From contig JALJCS010000002.1 in the NCBI GenBank assembly GCA_023055355.1, forward strand, positions 79,007,001 through 79,071,000: a stretch of DNA of 64,000 bases, read 5' to 3'. Positions within the stretch are counted from its first letter, which is position 1; every line of letters begins with the position of its first letter. The notes beneath the pieces are model-generated. The model did no database searches, was not told the origin of the DNA, and saw only the letters and a program-made list of their open reading frames with translations. The position numbers and the translations under genes were made by a program. This document shows, piece after piece, positions 45,101 through 60,100 of the stretch. Source of the stretch: Agelaius tricolor. Taxonomy: Eukaryota; Chordata; Aves; Passeriformes; Icteridae.

Positions 45101-48100
45101 GAACAGCTGGACTTTATCCAAAATTCATGTCAGCTCTTTTATGAATAAAACCTTCAGAGGTCAAAACATACTAGTACTTGCTCTGCCTTATTGATGACCA
45201 TGTTTTTGTGTACTTTTTACTTTATATGGTTGTGTTTCTTTAAAGAATTTAGATGTTGGCTGTCATTTTAATTAGCAGCATACCCACTGCACACTTGCAA
45301 GCTGAAATTTCAGGCTTGCTTCATTAAGAACTCCAATGTTTAGTCACAGATTTAAACAGTGACCTTTGCTTCCACAAATAAAGAAAATGAGAAAAAACTG
45401 CAAGGGGACAATAAATTGTGCATTGAGATTAAAAGAGAACTTGATTTAAAGGCTCAGAACATTGGTTTACTTTCAGATAAAGAAAAGCAACTTGTAAGAT
45501 TCTTCTTTTTTTGTCTCTTTTGGGGATTGAAGACATTTTAGGAGATAACTCTGAGTTTTCAGTTTTCTAGGCACTTCTGAAAATTAAACCCTCAGGTCAA
45601 AATATTTTCTTCTTGCCTGATACTGAGGCTGGCTGGAGGCCATGAAAGGTTTATTAAAAACAGTGGTTTGAGAAGCTCTCCAGAGAGATTGTTCCAGCCA
45701 CTCAACAGTATATCCAAGCTGATGTGCTGATTTGAGACCCCAGAGTTCTCCTGGCAATGGTGGTGTCCCTGATCAGCTTTCAAGGCAGGTCTCCTTGTGG
45801 TAGAAGAAATAGTCCTTCTCAAGTAGCTCTTTAGGAATATCAGAAAGGAATGTCTGAACTTCTTCTCAAGATAAATAGAGCACAATTTCATGAAATGATT
45901 GTCCAGGCAGATTTGGAGTCTACCTTGATTTGGAAGTAGTTGCCATCCTTGCTTATTTGAGCCCCTTCTTAAAATTCCTGAATTGGTTCCTTACCAGGAC
46001 AGGGATGTCCTGTGCATTTCTTGCTCATGTGACCCACAGCAGTGCAGGTGACAAGGTGGCACCCTCAGCAACAGTAGGACATTGACTTAGGCCTTCAGCA
46101 TCCAGATCAAAGGCACACATTTGTCTCTTAGAGTGTTCAGAGGATTTACTTCACAGGTACTGAATTTCTCCCATCCTCTTTTACCACAGAATCATAGAAT
46201 AGTTTGGGGTGGAAGTGACCTTTAAAGGTCATCTAGTCCAACCCCCATGCAATGAGCAGAAACACCTTCAACTAGACCTATCAAAGAGGATTGATATCTT
46301 AACTCATAGAAGAAATTATTTTAACCAAATTAGTTGGATATAATGCATGAAGAAAATAAAACTAGGGTATTTCAGTTCACTCTCATCACCAATCTTTATG
46401 CATAACTTTATTTGGAGAGAATTGGTCGTACCATTATCTAATATTGCTCCATATCTGGAGCTCTCATAAAGCACATATTTACCTTGAGGGTAAAAACCCC
46501 AAGGAAATTCCCAGACCAGAACTTACCCTTTCCACCAATTGGACCAATTTTACCAAGCATTCCCTGGTCACCAACATCACCCACTGGTCCTTTGTTTCCT
46601 AAGAGAAGAAATGAAGAGGAAATGAGTATGGATGGTTGCTGTAATTTCTTTTCTGAGGCACTGTTTAGGTCTCTACTGCTGCTGTTTTTCCTGAGTGTGG
46701 CCAGTCTGCCTGTGTGGCAAAGTGAAGTGAGCACAGCCCTGAGGATATTTGGAAGAGAACAGCCAGATCTCTGCTCCCGTAGGGTACGACAGTAGGACAT
46801 GGCATAGAACCTTAATAAAATTGCCTGTTCAAACATCATATTGTCTTAGCAAAAATAGAAACTGAAACTGCTAGTGATTTACTTCACAGCCTAACCAGGC
46901 TGACACCTTTTATTTTTCTCCACCACAGGCAAAACACTTTCCTAAGTCCTTGTGGCTTTGCTGGGAGTCCTTCTCAAAGCAGGCCTGCAAGTAGGGAGCT
47001 ACTAAGTTTGCTGTAGGTGTTTTCCCAGTCTTCAGAGCACCAAAATAACAGGTGTCCTTTTTAATTGATTAATAAATAGTGTAAGTTCTGAAATAGCTGT
47101 CTAATGATGGCAGGCCAATCTAGGGAATCTCAGTTTGCAAAAGGACTTTAACATCAATAAGATGCTTTGTAAATGGTTGATTCCCTGAATTCCTTGTATC
47201 TTATCTGATGCTCATTTTAAGGTAAGAAGTGAAATCATAAGAATGCATTTAAAAATGGAAGAAGTTTTTTATTATAGCAATAATAACAGAGTGATTTTAA
47301 AGTTTCTATAAAAGTAAAAGCTTTCCTGATTAGTCTTAAGCCACAGTCAAAGAAGGAAGATCTTGGATATGCATTGTCATTAAACTCTAAAGATAAATTA
47401 AGCTTTCAAATTAGAGTATGCAAATAAGGCTGACACAGTCACATCTGGTGCCTCTAAATGATGTGCCCAGATCACACTGTGGGTATGGAACATATTTAAT
47501 TGAGCCAGGTCCTGAAACATCTGCAAGTCCTTGTTCTCATCTTGGATGCTGTTTGATCAGAGGAACTTTTTATTTGTGTGTGTATGGCTTTGTTTGCTTT
47601 GTCTGCAGAATACAGACAACTGAAACCAAATTTTATTGAGCACCCTGACATATTGCTAGGCAATAATGCTCAAAATTCAATTTCAACTAAAGGCTAATTT
47701 CAGTAAGAGTAATCTTTCTGATTATGTATATGATTTTTTTGAATCAGGTTTTCTGAATCACACTCATGACAGCCATATGTATTTGTCTTAAGTATTGATA
47801 GGAATTGAACCAAGCTAAGTATTGTTATGTTTACCAATTAATGTTTGACAGGATTGTGAAATCCACTGGTGAAACAGAAATGAAAAGCATTAAACATCAA
47901 TCATATGCATCAGTACAGTTGTGTATAATGATATTCATATGCCAGCAATAGCCAACAAACCATCATAAATACCTTTCAGTCCTTTTGGTCCAACTTTTCC
48001 TTGTTTGCCTACTTCTCCTCTGTCTCCCTTTTCACCTTCATCCCCTTCCAAAAAACCAGAAAATAAAACATCATGGTACATTTCTCTCAGTGCAGTAAGT

Positions 48101-51100
48101 ACAACTAAACACATTCAGAAAGAAAAGTTCATGGGGTTTTTTTCCCCTACTGATTTCTTTTTATTTCCCATTGAAGGCACAGCAGCCATGGGATAAATTT
48201 TCAGAAAAGAGATGAGGAATCTGACCATCATTAGGAAAAGCGAAAAGCTTTCCCTTTCAGAGAGGCTGTTACAACATGAAAATTATACAACAGCAATTCC
48301 TACTCCTACACTTTAAACATTATTAGCTATAAAGCAGATAAAGAAACCAATCTTTTGGTATTGGGAAACTTGAGCACACAGGGGCAAACTGCCAAGGGAG
48401 GCAACAGGTGTTTATTAATTGTTCCTAGTGATTCCATTCCTAGTGACTCTGTGTTCAGGGTATGCAGATGCATTCAGAATGAGAGGAATGTAAATATGTT
48501 GAAATAGATCTTGACATAGACCTTGGCACTTAATATGACACAATTCTTGCCTACATTTTTTGACAGATGGCATTTGTATGTTGATACAAGAAACTTGTTT
48601 TGCAATTACTCCAATGCTTTATTTTGAAAGGTCATGCAGAGAGTATCTGTAAGAGGCAAAATCATTGCATTTATTATGGTAGTGCAGAGATTTCTCTAAA
48701 AGAGATTGAGACCCTATTACACAGGTTCCTGTATAGTTCTGTATAAGCACTTTCACTGTTGGAAGACAGTCTCTCATTGTGCAGCATATAGGGTAAAGGT
48801 GCAAGGCAGCAGTTAGTCAGAAAGAAATGTTATTTCCTTCCACAAGTAGCATACAAGGTTGCTTTGCATGGAAGGCAGGAAGGCAGGAAAGAAAGACTAA
48901 AGATGATTTTGTCATCTTAGTTTGGAGCCAGATCATAAGAGGAAGATTTTTTTTTCCTCCCCCCAGCAGAGGTGAGGAGGAGACACACAACTCGCCTGCA
49001 GCAAAGGGCCATCAGTGAACAGGGCAGCCTTCCAGAGCCTCTCCCATTGTTCCCTGCCCTTGTTGGCAATGAGCCTTGCTGTGCAGTGGGGAGCAGGGCC
49101 ACAGCCTCTTGGCTCAGCCAGGATCTCATGTGCTAGTGGCAGCCAGTTGGTTGTTCAGTATATGGAGAGCCAAGGGAGGGAAGTGTGCCTGGATGTCAGC
49201 CAGAGAGGCGAGGACAGAACAGCAGGATGTGACAGGACCAATAACCTGTCTCACCAAGAGTGGTGCCTGCAGCCCCAGCAGAAAGTGTGCAGGGAACTGA
49301 GGTGTACTGAGGGTGACTATGGCCCAGACAGCCACTTCCAGCCTCCCACAGCAATGGTCTCAGTGCTTACCTGAGCCAAGCACTGCATCCCTATTGTATT
49401 TGCTGGGACCCTCGTGGCAGGGAGGAATGATGAATCCAACTCCATGTTCTCAGAAGGCTAACTTATTGTTTTATGATACTATATTATATTAAAGAATGCT
49501 ATACTAAACTATACTAAAGAATACAAAAAGGATAATTACAGAAGGCTAAAAAGATCATCATGAAAACTCGTGACTCTCTCCAGAGTCCCGACACAGCTTG
49601 GCACTGACTGGACAATGAGTGAAAACACACCAGAAATCCAATGAAACAATCACCTGTGGTAAACAATCTCCAAACACATTCCACATGTGAGCACAACACA
49701 GGAAAAGCAAATTAAATAAGAATTTGTTTTCCTTTTTCTCTGAGGCTTCTCAGCTTGCCAGGAGAAAAATCCTGGGTGAAGGGATTTTTCAGAAAATGTG
49801 AATGTGACACATCCCCTCCCCTAATGAACAGCCACTAGTGATTCTTCCCTCCACCAATTAACCTTGTGCCTTTTAAACCCATTTATACCTTTGGCCCTTA
49901 TAATAAATATCCTGTGGCAAATAGCCCAATGATTTTTTTTAGTGTGCTGGGGAGAAAGTACCTTCCCATGGATGCTTTAAGACTGGTCATTATATTGGTC
50001 TCATTTTTTTTGAAAAGTACTGCCCATTCATTCCTGACTGGCCTTCTACTTCTGTAGTCAGAGGTAGCATGGGCTGTTCTGTAGAGTGATAGCAGATGAG
50101 AAGTGCTGCACATTAACTGCACAGCAGATAAAATTTAGTTTTAGCTGTTTGGCACCTTTCCATCCCAGTTACATGGACTGAGCTGAGCCTGTCCCTTTAT
50201 GCTGAGAAAACCCTTCCATGCTGGGACTGTCTTGTTGGTCAGGATGCCCTTTGAAGGAAGGTTGGTGGGCCAAGCTGAGGAAGATAAAGGGCTAAACTTC
50301 AGTTCACACTGAAGGGAGGAAGCAGCTGCTGAAGGGATGGACAAGGAGGAAACAATGTGCTGTGTGCTGGTTCGCTCAGGCTCTTTTTTTTAACACCAGC
50401 TTCCACAGGTAACGTAGGAAAAGAAAAGTCTAAAAGCAGTCAGCAATATAAATTTTAGACATCTCTCTTTTCACTAGGTCTTAAAAATACTGTAAAAGCT
50501 ACTGTATATTTCTAAAAGCCAAGCTCCTTAAATATTCAGCTGAAGCTGTGGGTCTGAGCTGGGAGCTGATGGAAGGATGCCTGCTTTTACTGGGTTCCAG
50601 TCCTGCCAAGCAGGACTTGGGGGTGCTGATGGATGGGAGGCTGGACATGAGCTGGCAATGTGCACTCACAGGCCAGAAAGTCAGACCTGTTCTGGACTCC
50701 ATCAAAAGCAGAGTGGGCAGCAGGTCAAGGAGGTCATTCTGCCCCTTCACTCTGCTCTGGTGAGGCCCCACCTGCAGTGCTGCATCCACCTCTGGGGTCC
50801 TCGACAGAGGAAGGACATGGAGCAAGTCCAGAGGAGGACACCAAGTTGATCAGAGGGATGGAATACCTCTCCTATGAGGAAAAGCTGAGAGATTTGGTTT
50901 TGTTCAGCCTAGGGAAAAAAAAGGCCTTGGGGTGACCTAATTTCAGCCTTCCAGTACCTGAAGGGAGCCTACAGGAAAGATGGAGAGACTTTTTACAAGG
51001 ACATGTAGGGACAGGACAAGAGGGCATGAGTTTAACTGAAGGAGAGTAGATTTAGGTTAGATATGAGAAAGAAATTCCACAGTGTGAGAGTGGTGAGCCC

Positions 51101-54100
51101 AGAGAAGTTGCAGATGCCCCATCCCTGGAAGTGTTCAAGGCAAGGCAGAATGGGGCTCTGAGCAAGCAGGTCCAGTGGAAAGGTGTCTCTGTTCATGGCA
51201 GGGGGATTGGAACTAGATGATCTTTAAGGTTCTTTCCAACCCAAACCATTCCATGATTTTATGATTCTACTGACCATCAAACTACAGCTAGAGAATACAT
51301 GGTTTAATTTTGCTGTTGACTTCAATGCTAACAAGAGGAAATTGTTCTTTCCAAATCCATGTGTGAAACCGCTGTGAAAGTGCAAAAGTCACTTTTCAGT
51401 AGTTCAGAAATTCAGAAAAGTTCCCAGAGGCTGATAAAGGGCTTGTGAAAGGACAGTTTGGGAGCAGGTTAAGAACTGATCTCATCATCATCTGCAAACC
51501 CATACAGGGGGAAATATGTGTGACAATAGAAAGGAGGTAGTGCATGATCCAAAGGCTGTAAAGGCTGGATGAATCTTGACTAGAAATGCAACATGGCAAT
51601 ATTTCACAAATGGACTGTGTTCTCTGACAAGGAACGGAGATGGGGGAGGCTTTTCATGTCCAGCCTTTCCCTGTGGAATGAATTTCTTTGTGTAAAAAAA
51701 AAAAAGCTGTAATTCTGGGTCTGGTATAGAAGCTGCTGAAGGAGGTTCCTTGGCCTGTGGAAAACAAACCATATTCCTGCTGACCTTCCAAACCAGGGCT
51801 TGTCATCCTGGCAGTCCTCCTCACCTTTCTCAGACCAGCCAGTTCCATTCTCTGCAGGCTGCTCTGCAGAGTTAAAGCTATGGAAGTACTGGTGGTTGCT
51901 GCAGAAGGAAGATCTCTGTGCAAGATGCTCCCTTCCTCCCTTCCTCCCTCCATCCCTCTCTTTCTCATTTGTGAAAGAGTTAATCCTGAAAATAGAACCC
52001 AGGAAAGAAAGTCAATATACAAGTGGAGAAGCTGCGATTACTTTCTAAAGATGTTTTACTCCTGTCTCAGTTTCAGCATTTTGAGCCATTGAAAGATCCA
52101 GTGACTTTTCCTGATGGACTTTGGAACAAGATTTTCACACCTAGGGCTGCTGAAGTTGAAGCTACTTTGTCCTGTATGAACATTAGCCTGAGAGCTGCCA
52201 GGTGAGAGGAGTGAAGGGTGTGGCAAAGTTTGTTCTGGGGATTTCCAGAGGTCAGGCAGTGCCTCAACTTTTATTAACACCTTATGTGATCCAAATTTTT
52301 GCTTAAGAACTCTAAAAGCCTAAGGGAGAGGGAAATAAGTTCCATCACCTGTTTCATCTTGGTGTAAAGAAGCCTGCCACACTCTGTCTTACTTTTCATA
52401 TCCAGGAAAACAGGAAGAACAATAATTTGTCTGTCTGTAAGAGAGGGTAATTGTGCTTTTCTCCCCATCTGTCATCTGACAATAGGTAGGCCATTACAAA
52501 ACAAGGGTAGAAACAAACAGTATTAGTTAGTGATACCATTTTATTGTTAATTTAAGACTAGATTAAGCCCAGTACCTGCTGACATGGTACGTGCTGTGTC
52601 CTCCTTGAGCTGTTGTGTGCTGTTATCACAAATTTTGGCACTAAAGGTGAACTCCTGGGTTGTGCTTCCCTCTTGTGGTCTTGCTATGATTTGCAACCAA
52701 GTAGGAGAGACTGAGAGGTTGGCCGACTGTTTTGGGCAAGGGCAGAGTTGGCTTTATTTCTAGTTTACCATAAGTGTCCCTCCCTGTCCTCTGAGACTTC
52801 ATGTGGACAAGCCATCCCACTGCATCAGCCTATTTTTTTTTTTTTTTTTAATCTTCCAGGGAAAAAAAAATATCTGTCCTGCTAGTACTATGGACTGGTT
52901 TTTTGAGTTCTGTAGTACTGTGCTTTGTGCAACACAAATTTTCTGATCCCTGACCTCATATGCTTGCTATCTATACCTAGAGGTTAACCTCTCCTTTTTG
53001 CTGCTTTGCACTTGGGGCAGTGTCAGGTTAAATTTTAACCTAATTAACAGATTGTCACTTTAAAACTGTGGTTGCAGAGATGACAGATATTATGCAGCAC
53101 TGGCATTTGAAGCATGGGTGAAGAAGCACTTGGAGTCATTAACTGAAGTAAGACTATTTCTCAGCCTTGTTAGTATTTCCTCAAGCTGATTGGTTTCTTG
53201 TGTGTCACAGATATGAAACACCAGATTTCTGGCTAAAAGAAACACCTGAAGCAGTAAATTACTAGACTCTTCCAGCCTGGGACTGTGCAAGGCAGAAGAG
53301 CAGAAGCCATAAGAAGTAAGTAAATTTTGCAGCCATTAGAAAATTTTAATTGTAATTGAGAGGGAACTGCAGACCTTCTGTAAACAAGCTCAGGAAAATG
53401 CTGAAGGTCCAATTACCAGCAGGATTTTTAGGCAGTTGAAAGGGGCTCTGTCTTTTTTAGAGTTTGACTAAAAACCACTAAATAACTAAATGTTGAGAGG
53501 TTATCTTTGGTAAGAATTTAATTAGTAAGAATTTACTGACCTTTAAGTGACTTAGATTTCCCTGATGAATCTTTTGTAGGCAATTTATCTGGTTTGTATT
53601 CATGAACTTAGGAGGTTTTCAAGTTCACAGATATTGTTCACGGTTATTTAGTGACTCTCCAAGTCTTGTAATCAAGGGCTGACCATGGCTCCTGGAGAAC
53701 CTGGGTGTAATTCCTGGGGGTTTCAGAGCCCCTGTTTATCTGCATCAGGATGAGAGCATTTCTGCAGGCTGAGAGGAGACTCTGAACTGGGCTTATGCAT
53801 GAGTAGCTCTCAGCACATTTGGAGCTGTGCTGAGAGATTCCCTGGGACCACTGTGTCAGGTGTGCTGGTGTGCCACGGCCTCAGGTCAGCTAAATACTAC
53901 AGAAATGTTCATGCTCTCTCATCCTCTCTTTTGCAGGTGTGTCTCCCTCCAGAATCAAGGACATGTCCACCCTTTCAAATGATAGAAACATCACTTATGC
54001 TGGGCTACAGCACAGCTGTCCTCCTACACCGGATACTCTAAACTGAAAAAATTCCACTACCAGCCAAAGAGTCTTTGAAAAGCCCTGGGCCTAATGACTA

Positions 54101-57100
54101 ATTTAACCTGACAGGGGAAGGATGAGAATCTTTCTTTTAATCTTGATGAGAATACCACATGGTGGTATTCTTAAACAAGGCAAGCAGCTTTGCACTGCTT
54201 GCCTTGGATGCATTCATCATTCCTAGGCACAGCCAATGCCCTACCACAAAGGCTCTGTATGGAATTTGTTCCACGTGTGACACAGTTCTGCTGAGCTCCA
54301 TGTTTCATGCTCTTAGTCCCACCTGAGGTGGCAGATGGACCCTCCCCACCTCCAGAGACTGAATGTGAAGAGTACAGGTGATTTCTGCCTCTCCTTAGCC
54401 AACCTGAAAGGATAAGGAGATGAGCATAAAACTCTGAAGCCTTGAGAACCCTACAGGAGCAAGTGAATGCCTGCCCTCCTGGAAGGGCCTCACAGGATTA
54501 GCTGTGTAGCTTGGGACACTGAGTGACCCTGAGCAGGAAGAACCTTTGCAGCACTCGGGCATGCACAATATCTGCCGAGAGGGTTGGTCACTAGAGGGAG
54601 TCACAGACTTTAAGAAATAAACAAACACAGCCCTGTTTGTGTTTCCAATGGATAAGCGCGTCACAGTTACGTCAATGGAAAGACTCAAAATTTCCTCTGA
54701 TTTCACTTTCAGTGTCATTTAGATCCTTAGCAAATTTCCCAAACTGTGCACTCTTGCTTTCATGCTGCATTTGGCTAGTGAGGACAGGATTTCTTAACAT
54801 CAGCTGCCTCTCTGACGTGATGTTCCCTTCCCTGTCCTTCCTCCTCCCCTCAGTTGCCAGCACTGCCCTACATGCCTCCCTTCCCTCTGCCTGATGTTGA
54901 GCACTCTTTTCACCCTATTTGGAAGAAATTCTTCTCCCTAAAGAGAGGAATATCAATAAGGCAGATACATATTTTTAGTGAGTGAGCTGAGCAGCTCAGT
55001 GCAGAGCCTGGTTTGGCCAGAGCCCTGTGCTGGCAGTGCTGGGATGGTGGGTTCAGTTCCCAGATGAGCCATTCATGTAAGAGTTGGATTCAATGATCCC
55101 TGTGGGTCCCTTCCAACTCACAGAATATTCTGTGAGTCTGTGAAATAGCTGAACCAGCACGAGGTGGAGCAGAGACCACATGGTCAGAGTGGAAGAAAAA
55201 GATGTTTGGCCTCCCTTTTTTGTCAGAAAACCTGAGAGTTGAGTAGTGTGTTCAGCTGTAGTGTGAACTACACTGCACCCATGGTCACCTTCCCAGGTGT
55301 CCTGCAGGAACATGCAGGGCTCCTACATATGCACCATTCTTACACAGATTATCTTCCTTCACCCAGGTTCAAATTAGACAATACAAGCCCTTCCCTTGTA
55401 AAATAAAAATCGTAAAGAAAAAAAAAAAAAAAGAATTTTCTGATTGCCTTTCTACTTATAAATTGAACTTCATTAGAAATACCCTCCTCTCATATTGCCT
55501 TGCACGGGGCATACCCAAGCCTTCAGTAGGCTCAGTGAACCTCTGCTGACTTGTATTATTTGAAAGTGTGGATCTTTGTGCATGAATGGAATATACATTA
55601 TTTCTTTAATAACACAGAAATAATTTCAATCATTCTTGATTCTCCTTTTACTTGGTCTGCATGATTTGATTTTCCCAGCCTCTTGTGCTGCCATTCTGAC
55701 ATGATCTCAGAGACCCATGAATTATGGTGGCTTCAGTGAGGAATCAGACTGCCACTGGTAAGAAATACAGACCCTCTGTCTCTTGAATTCATGTATTTAA
55801 GTCCCCTGATCTCTGTAGCTCAGCCTGATAATTTCCAGAAATTTACTCTGTGCTAAAACAAGGTATTCTAGAAGCCATGAAAAATAGAATTATGTGTTGA
55901 AATTAAAGGACTCTTCAGATCAAAAATGAGGCACTAAGAGAGAAATTTAGTTATAGATTTGAACAGCTATAGGATGTGGTAAGGCATTTGTATTTTTGGA
56001 AGGCAACGTGGATAGCAGCATATCTGGTTTCTGAAAGGTTTTGAGATTTTCCAGGAGTGGAACTGCGTAAGCACAATTAAAGCTGAGAGATGGACAGCTA
56101 TACTGGTGACCACAGTAAATGCTATTTTGAGGTACCAGCCAATGTCACAGAGTTTATAAGCATCATTTGTGAGAAATAATGATAAAGAAACATTTTAAAT
56201 CTAAACTGCTATGGGAAACTCCCGGTGCTCTTCAAATTTCATCTTATTCCGGTTTCTCAACCTGGATCTGATTCAAAACTTTCAAAGTTCTTGTGTCTGG
56301 ATTTCAAAGAAAGTGAACTGGGATCAGGGACAGATAGCAAGGTCTAGAGCCAGTCTTCTGAAGTGCTGAGAGCCCATGAATCCATGTGAAAACAGCTTCT
56401 GCAGTGCCAGCCCCTGCTCACATATTTAATGGGAGTTCAGAAGTCAGAGTTTTGGGTCGTCCTCTGCTTGTTTCTACCCTCATGTTGTTGCTTATTGATT
56501 TACTCACAGCAGGTCAACTCCTGTCTCATCAATGTCAACAGCCCACTTAAAACTTCCTTTGCAGATCAGAGCCTGCAGTCTCCAGGGGAGAGCAGGCTGG
56601 AAGAAAGGACAGACTGGGACACCCCTCAAAGGCAGAGTCCAGGGGGGCAGAGCCTGATCCTCCTGATGCTGCCAGGGCCACCACAGCTGGTGCCTTTGCT
56701 CTCACTGTGTTGGATGCTGCCTCCCCACAGTCCCAGACCCTTTCTCAGCAGCAGCAGCAACATCCAGCCTGCTTTGCTTGCAGGCTTGGAAGGGTAGAAA
56801 GTAAGGAATAGGTCCATGACTACTTTTGCTAGACCAATAACCTGGCTCCCCTGGAAAATTCATTGTTTCATTTATGCTTCATTTCCTGGTTCTCTTTGGA
56901 CTCAAGAATTCAATGAAGTACAAAGCATGGTCATTACTGCCCCAGTTACCCTGCTGTGAATCTGTGTTAGCTGATTTAAGATGTAAGTTTTCAGAGTTTC
57001 TGTCCACAACAGCCTAGCTGTTGTTCCTAACATCTTGGGTCAAACATCAAAAATCACTAGTTATGAACACTGAAAAGATCTACTTTTTTTTTTTTTAACT

Positions 57101-60100
57101 TTTGTTTTGTTTTGTTTTGTTTTGTTTTTGGTGGGGGGGCAGTGGAAAAGAAGGGCAGAGGTGTTCTTAGGGTATTTCAATAAGAATCCTAGAAAATGCC
57201 TCATGCATTTCTGTTCTTTACTGCCATATAAGCCAGCTGGCTGTGTACCTCAAATCTTTTTACGAGACAGCCATTGCAGTGGGCTCTTTTCATTGAAAAT
57301 GATCCTCTCTTTTTGAGAAGAGACCTGAATGTTGCCTAGAAAAGGAAATGGAGAAGAGTGCCAAGTTTTGCCTCTCTCTTTTTTACAATTTTCTGTTTTT
57401 CTGGAGTGCCCATTTGGGAAATTTCTTTGTATATTTTTTGGCAAACAGGCTTCAGGTTTCATTTTCTTGCCCCAGTGAGGGGAAGCAGCAGCTGGGGGGG
57501 ACATCAGCACCTGGTGGGCACCGTGTGAGCCCCCAGAGGTGGGGCTGGAACCCGCGGGGTGCGCTGCACCACGCACGGAGCTCGGGCACGCTGCTGTCCT
57601 TGCAGCACAACTGCAAACCTGACAGGACATCCACTGCATCCCTTCTCTTCCTGGCAGACTGCAGTCTTCCAGAGTATTTTTTTCTAGCTCTTACTGTTGT
57701 ACACAATGGCCTCTGCTTTTGCCTTATGTTTTCTGGGAGTTGGTGGGGCTGTCGCAGTGATTTGAAGACTTTTCTGGTAATCAGCCTGGAATCACCTTTT
57801 TTTTTTCATCCCACTGCTCATGTCATACTTCTCTTGTGACTTCTCAGGTGTGAGCATAACAAAGAGATGTTTTTGAAGGGGAAGAATATGGTGTGCACAA
57901 AGTAACTTGGACAAGTTACATGTGGATTGTGTAAGTGGCCTATCTTCACAACCCTTCTTGAACAGGTGATTTTCAGGCTGAGCATGTGAAGAGGTTGAGA
58001 GTTTGCTCCTGTAACAGCTGTGAATGCCTAGAGGATTGAGTCATATAGCCTCCAATAGTGCAGGCAATAAAGAGTTATAAATTCTGAACTCTCCAAATCC
58101 CCCCCACTTCTCCCTCAGTGCTCTCCTCTCCACTGTGCTGTGTGATGGAAACAGCAGCATCTCTCTCTGCTGATGGACCAGGGTCCATCCCACTTGGAGC
58201 ACACAGATTGGATCTAGCCTATAGGACAATTCACACCTTGCACTGGGATAGGGAGGTGGGACAGAGTAGGAAGTCTTACAGCTATTGAATACCTTTTAAT
58301 TCCTTGCACTTCAGGTTGCTTTGGCCTATTAGACACTTCCATGTTCTCATGGAAGGAGGAAGTTGCCACAACAGGAATCTAACCTGTGGTGGTTGAAACA
58401 GCTGGTCAAAGTGGTGTGTGAGATCAGCACCTCTGTCTCCTGGGAGCACCACCATGTTTTACCATGGCTGAGATGCTGAGCACGTGGAGGGGAGGAGGTA
58501 AAACTTGTTCTGGATGAATCAAAACCTATTTTAAAGAGAACAATGGACAAAGGGACACAAGAGATGTGTAGCACAAGGAAAAGAAACTACAGCAGCAAAA
58601 ATCAGAGACTTGTCTGTTATCAAGCTTAGAGTTTAAACAGCAAAGTTCTGCCTATGGCTGTGGTCACAAGCTTGGGATCATGTGCTCTGAGTCATAGACA
58701 TTAGATGGATGAAGGAAAACTGACAGCAGGACAGACTTTCTCCTGGCATATTAGGTAAGCATTTTTCATGCTTGGCTACAAGGGATGCCTGAGAAGTAAC
58801 AGGGCAGTTCATACACTCAGCCTGCTTGGTCTTTAATTGCCCTGATGACTGGAAGCTTGAACAACCAGTGCCATTAAGGGCTACTTGTAACTGTCCTGGA
58901 TGAGCTCAGCTCTTGAAGGAACTGAAATTAATCTTAAAGGATCATATCACATAGTCTCCAAAATGTATTTGATGACCTGCAGTGCATATGAGCTAGTAAT
59001 TTGGAGGTGATTTATACTCAATACTCCTTCTTGTCATGGATCTTGGGGATGGTGATCTAAAGTAGTAGATTGAGCTGTGCCAATAAACTGCTGGTCTCAT
59101 CTTGTGTTTTGATGTCAGCCAGGAAAAATAGGACTGATAATGACTAAATCCCAACTTTCTCAGTATTGCATTTACAAAGAATAATAATATCTACCCTTCA
59201 AATGCTCCCTATACAAGGTAGACCACAGAAGCCTGCTGGAGTCCCAGCTACTCTGCATTGTCACAAGACCCCCCTCATTAGCCTTGTGACTTGTTAAACA
59301 CAATTCTGTCAAACTTTGTTCTCCAGCCTGCCATTACTTAGATACTAACTAGATACTAAACCAACACCCACTAGCTCCCTTGGGGATCATTACATCTCTC
59401 TGCATATATGCTGTGGCAGCAAAAATTTAAGCTTGGATTGTAATCATAAAGAAATTAATTTCCTGATTAAAAATGGTCCTTTAAGCAACATGCATTTGAA
59501 TAATCCATCATAAAAACAAATGAGTCTATAGCAGTGCTCTTGACTTGATAATATTTTTTCTGCTTTAAATTTAAATCAGCTGCATTTTTTTCCTCTCAGT
59601 CTGTAGCCTATAGAAAAATACAATGAATTACTAAAAAGAAAGCAATAGTTTGAAGCTGCAATAGCCATGGTGTGGAATATATATTTTAGACCTGTCACTG
59701 CAAGATAGATTTCTATGTCATGGGCCTAATAAGATACCCTTCAGGCAATTCCACTGACATTAGTTGTCTTACAGAAAAAGTAAGTTAATGCAGAAAATTT
59801 GGTTTCAGATATTTGCAAAGTGTTTTGAAGATAAAAGACCTGTACATGCCAGAGTTGATTTAGTTATTGTTGAAATCTCCAGCAAAGGTCCTGTTTAATT
59901 CAACAAGAGCTACTGGATCAGGTCTGATGAATGTAGCAGAGATGTATTTACAAATAAACATTTGAAAATAATGGCAGTTTGATCATTTTAAATATTGTGT
60001 ATCTCTCCCTATCTGTAGATGTAAAGCAGACCATTAACAGTTCACAAGAGGTGCCTACTTTTAAATAAGTCCCTCAGTTTGTGTCTGTTAGCTGTTTTCA

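Noticed and set aside
54978..55070. Possible functional tRNA gene
   Set aside because: Stems are not maintained and a CR1-like tail follows directly, so a SINE is the better explanation.
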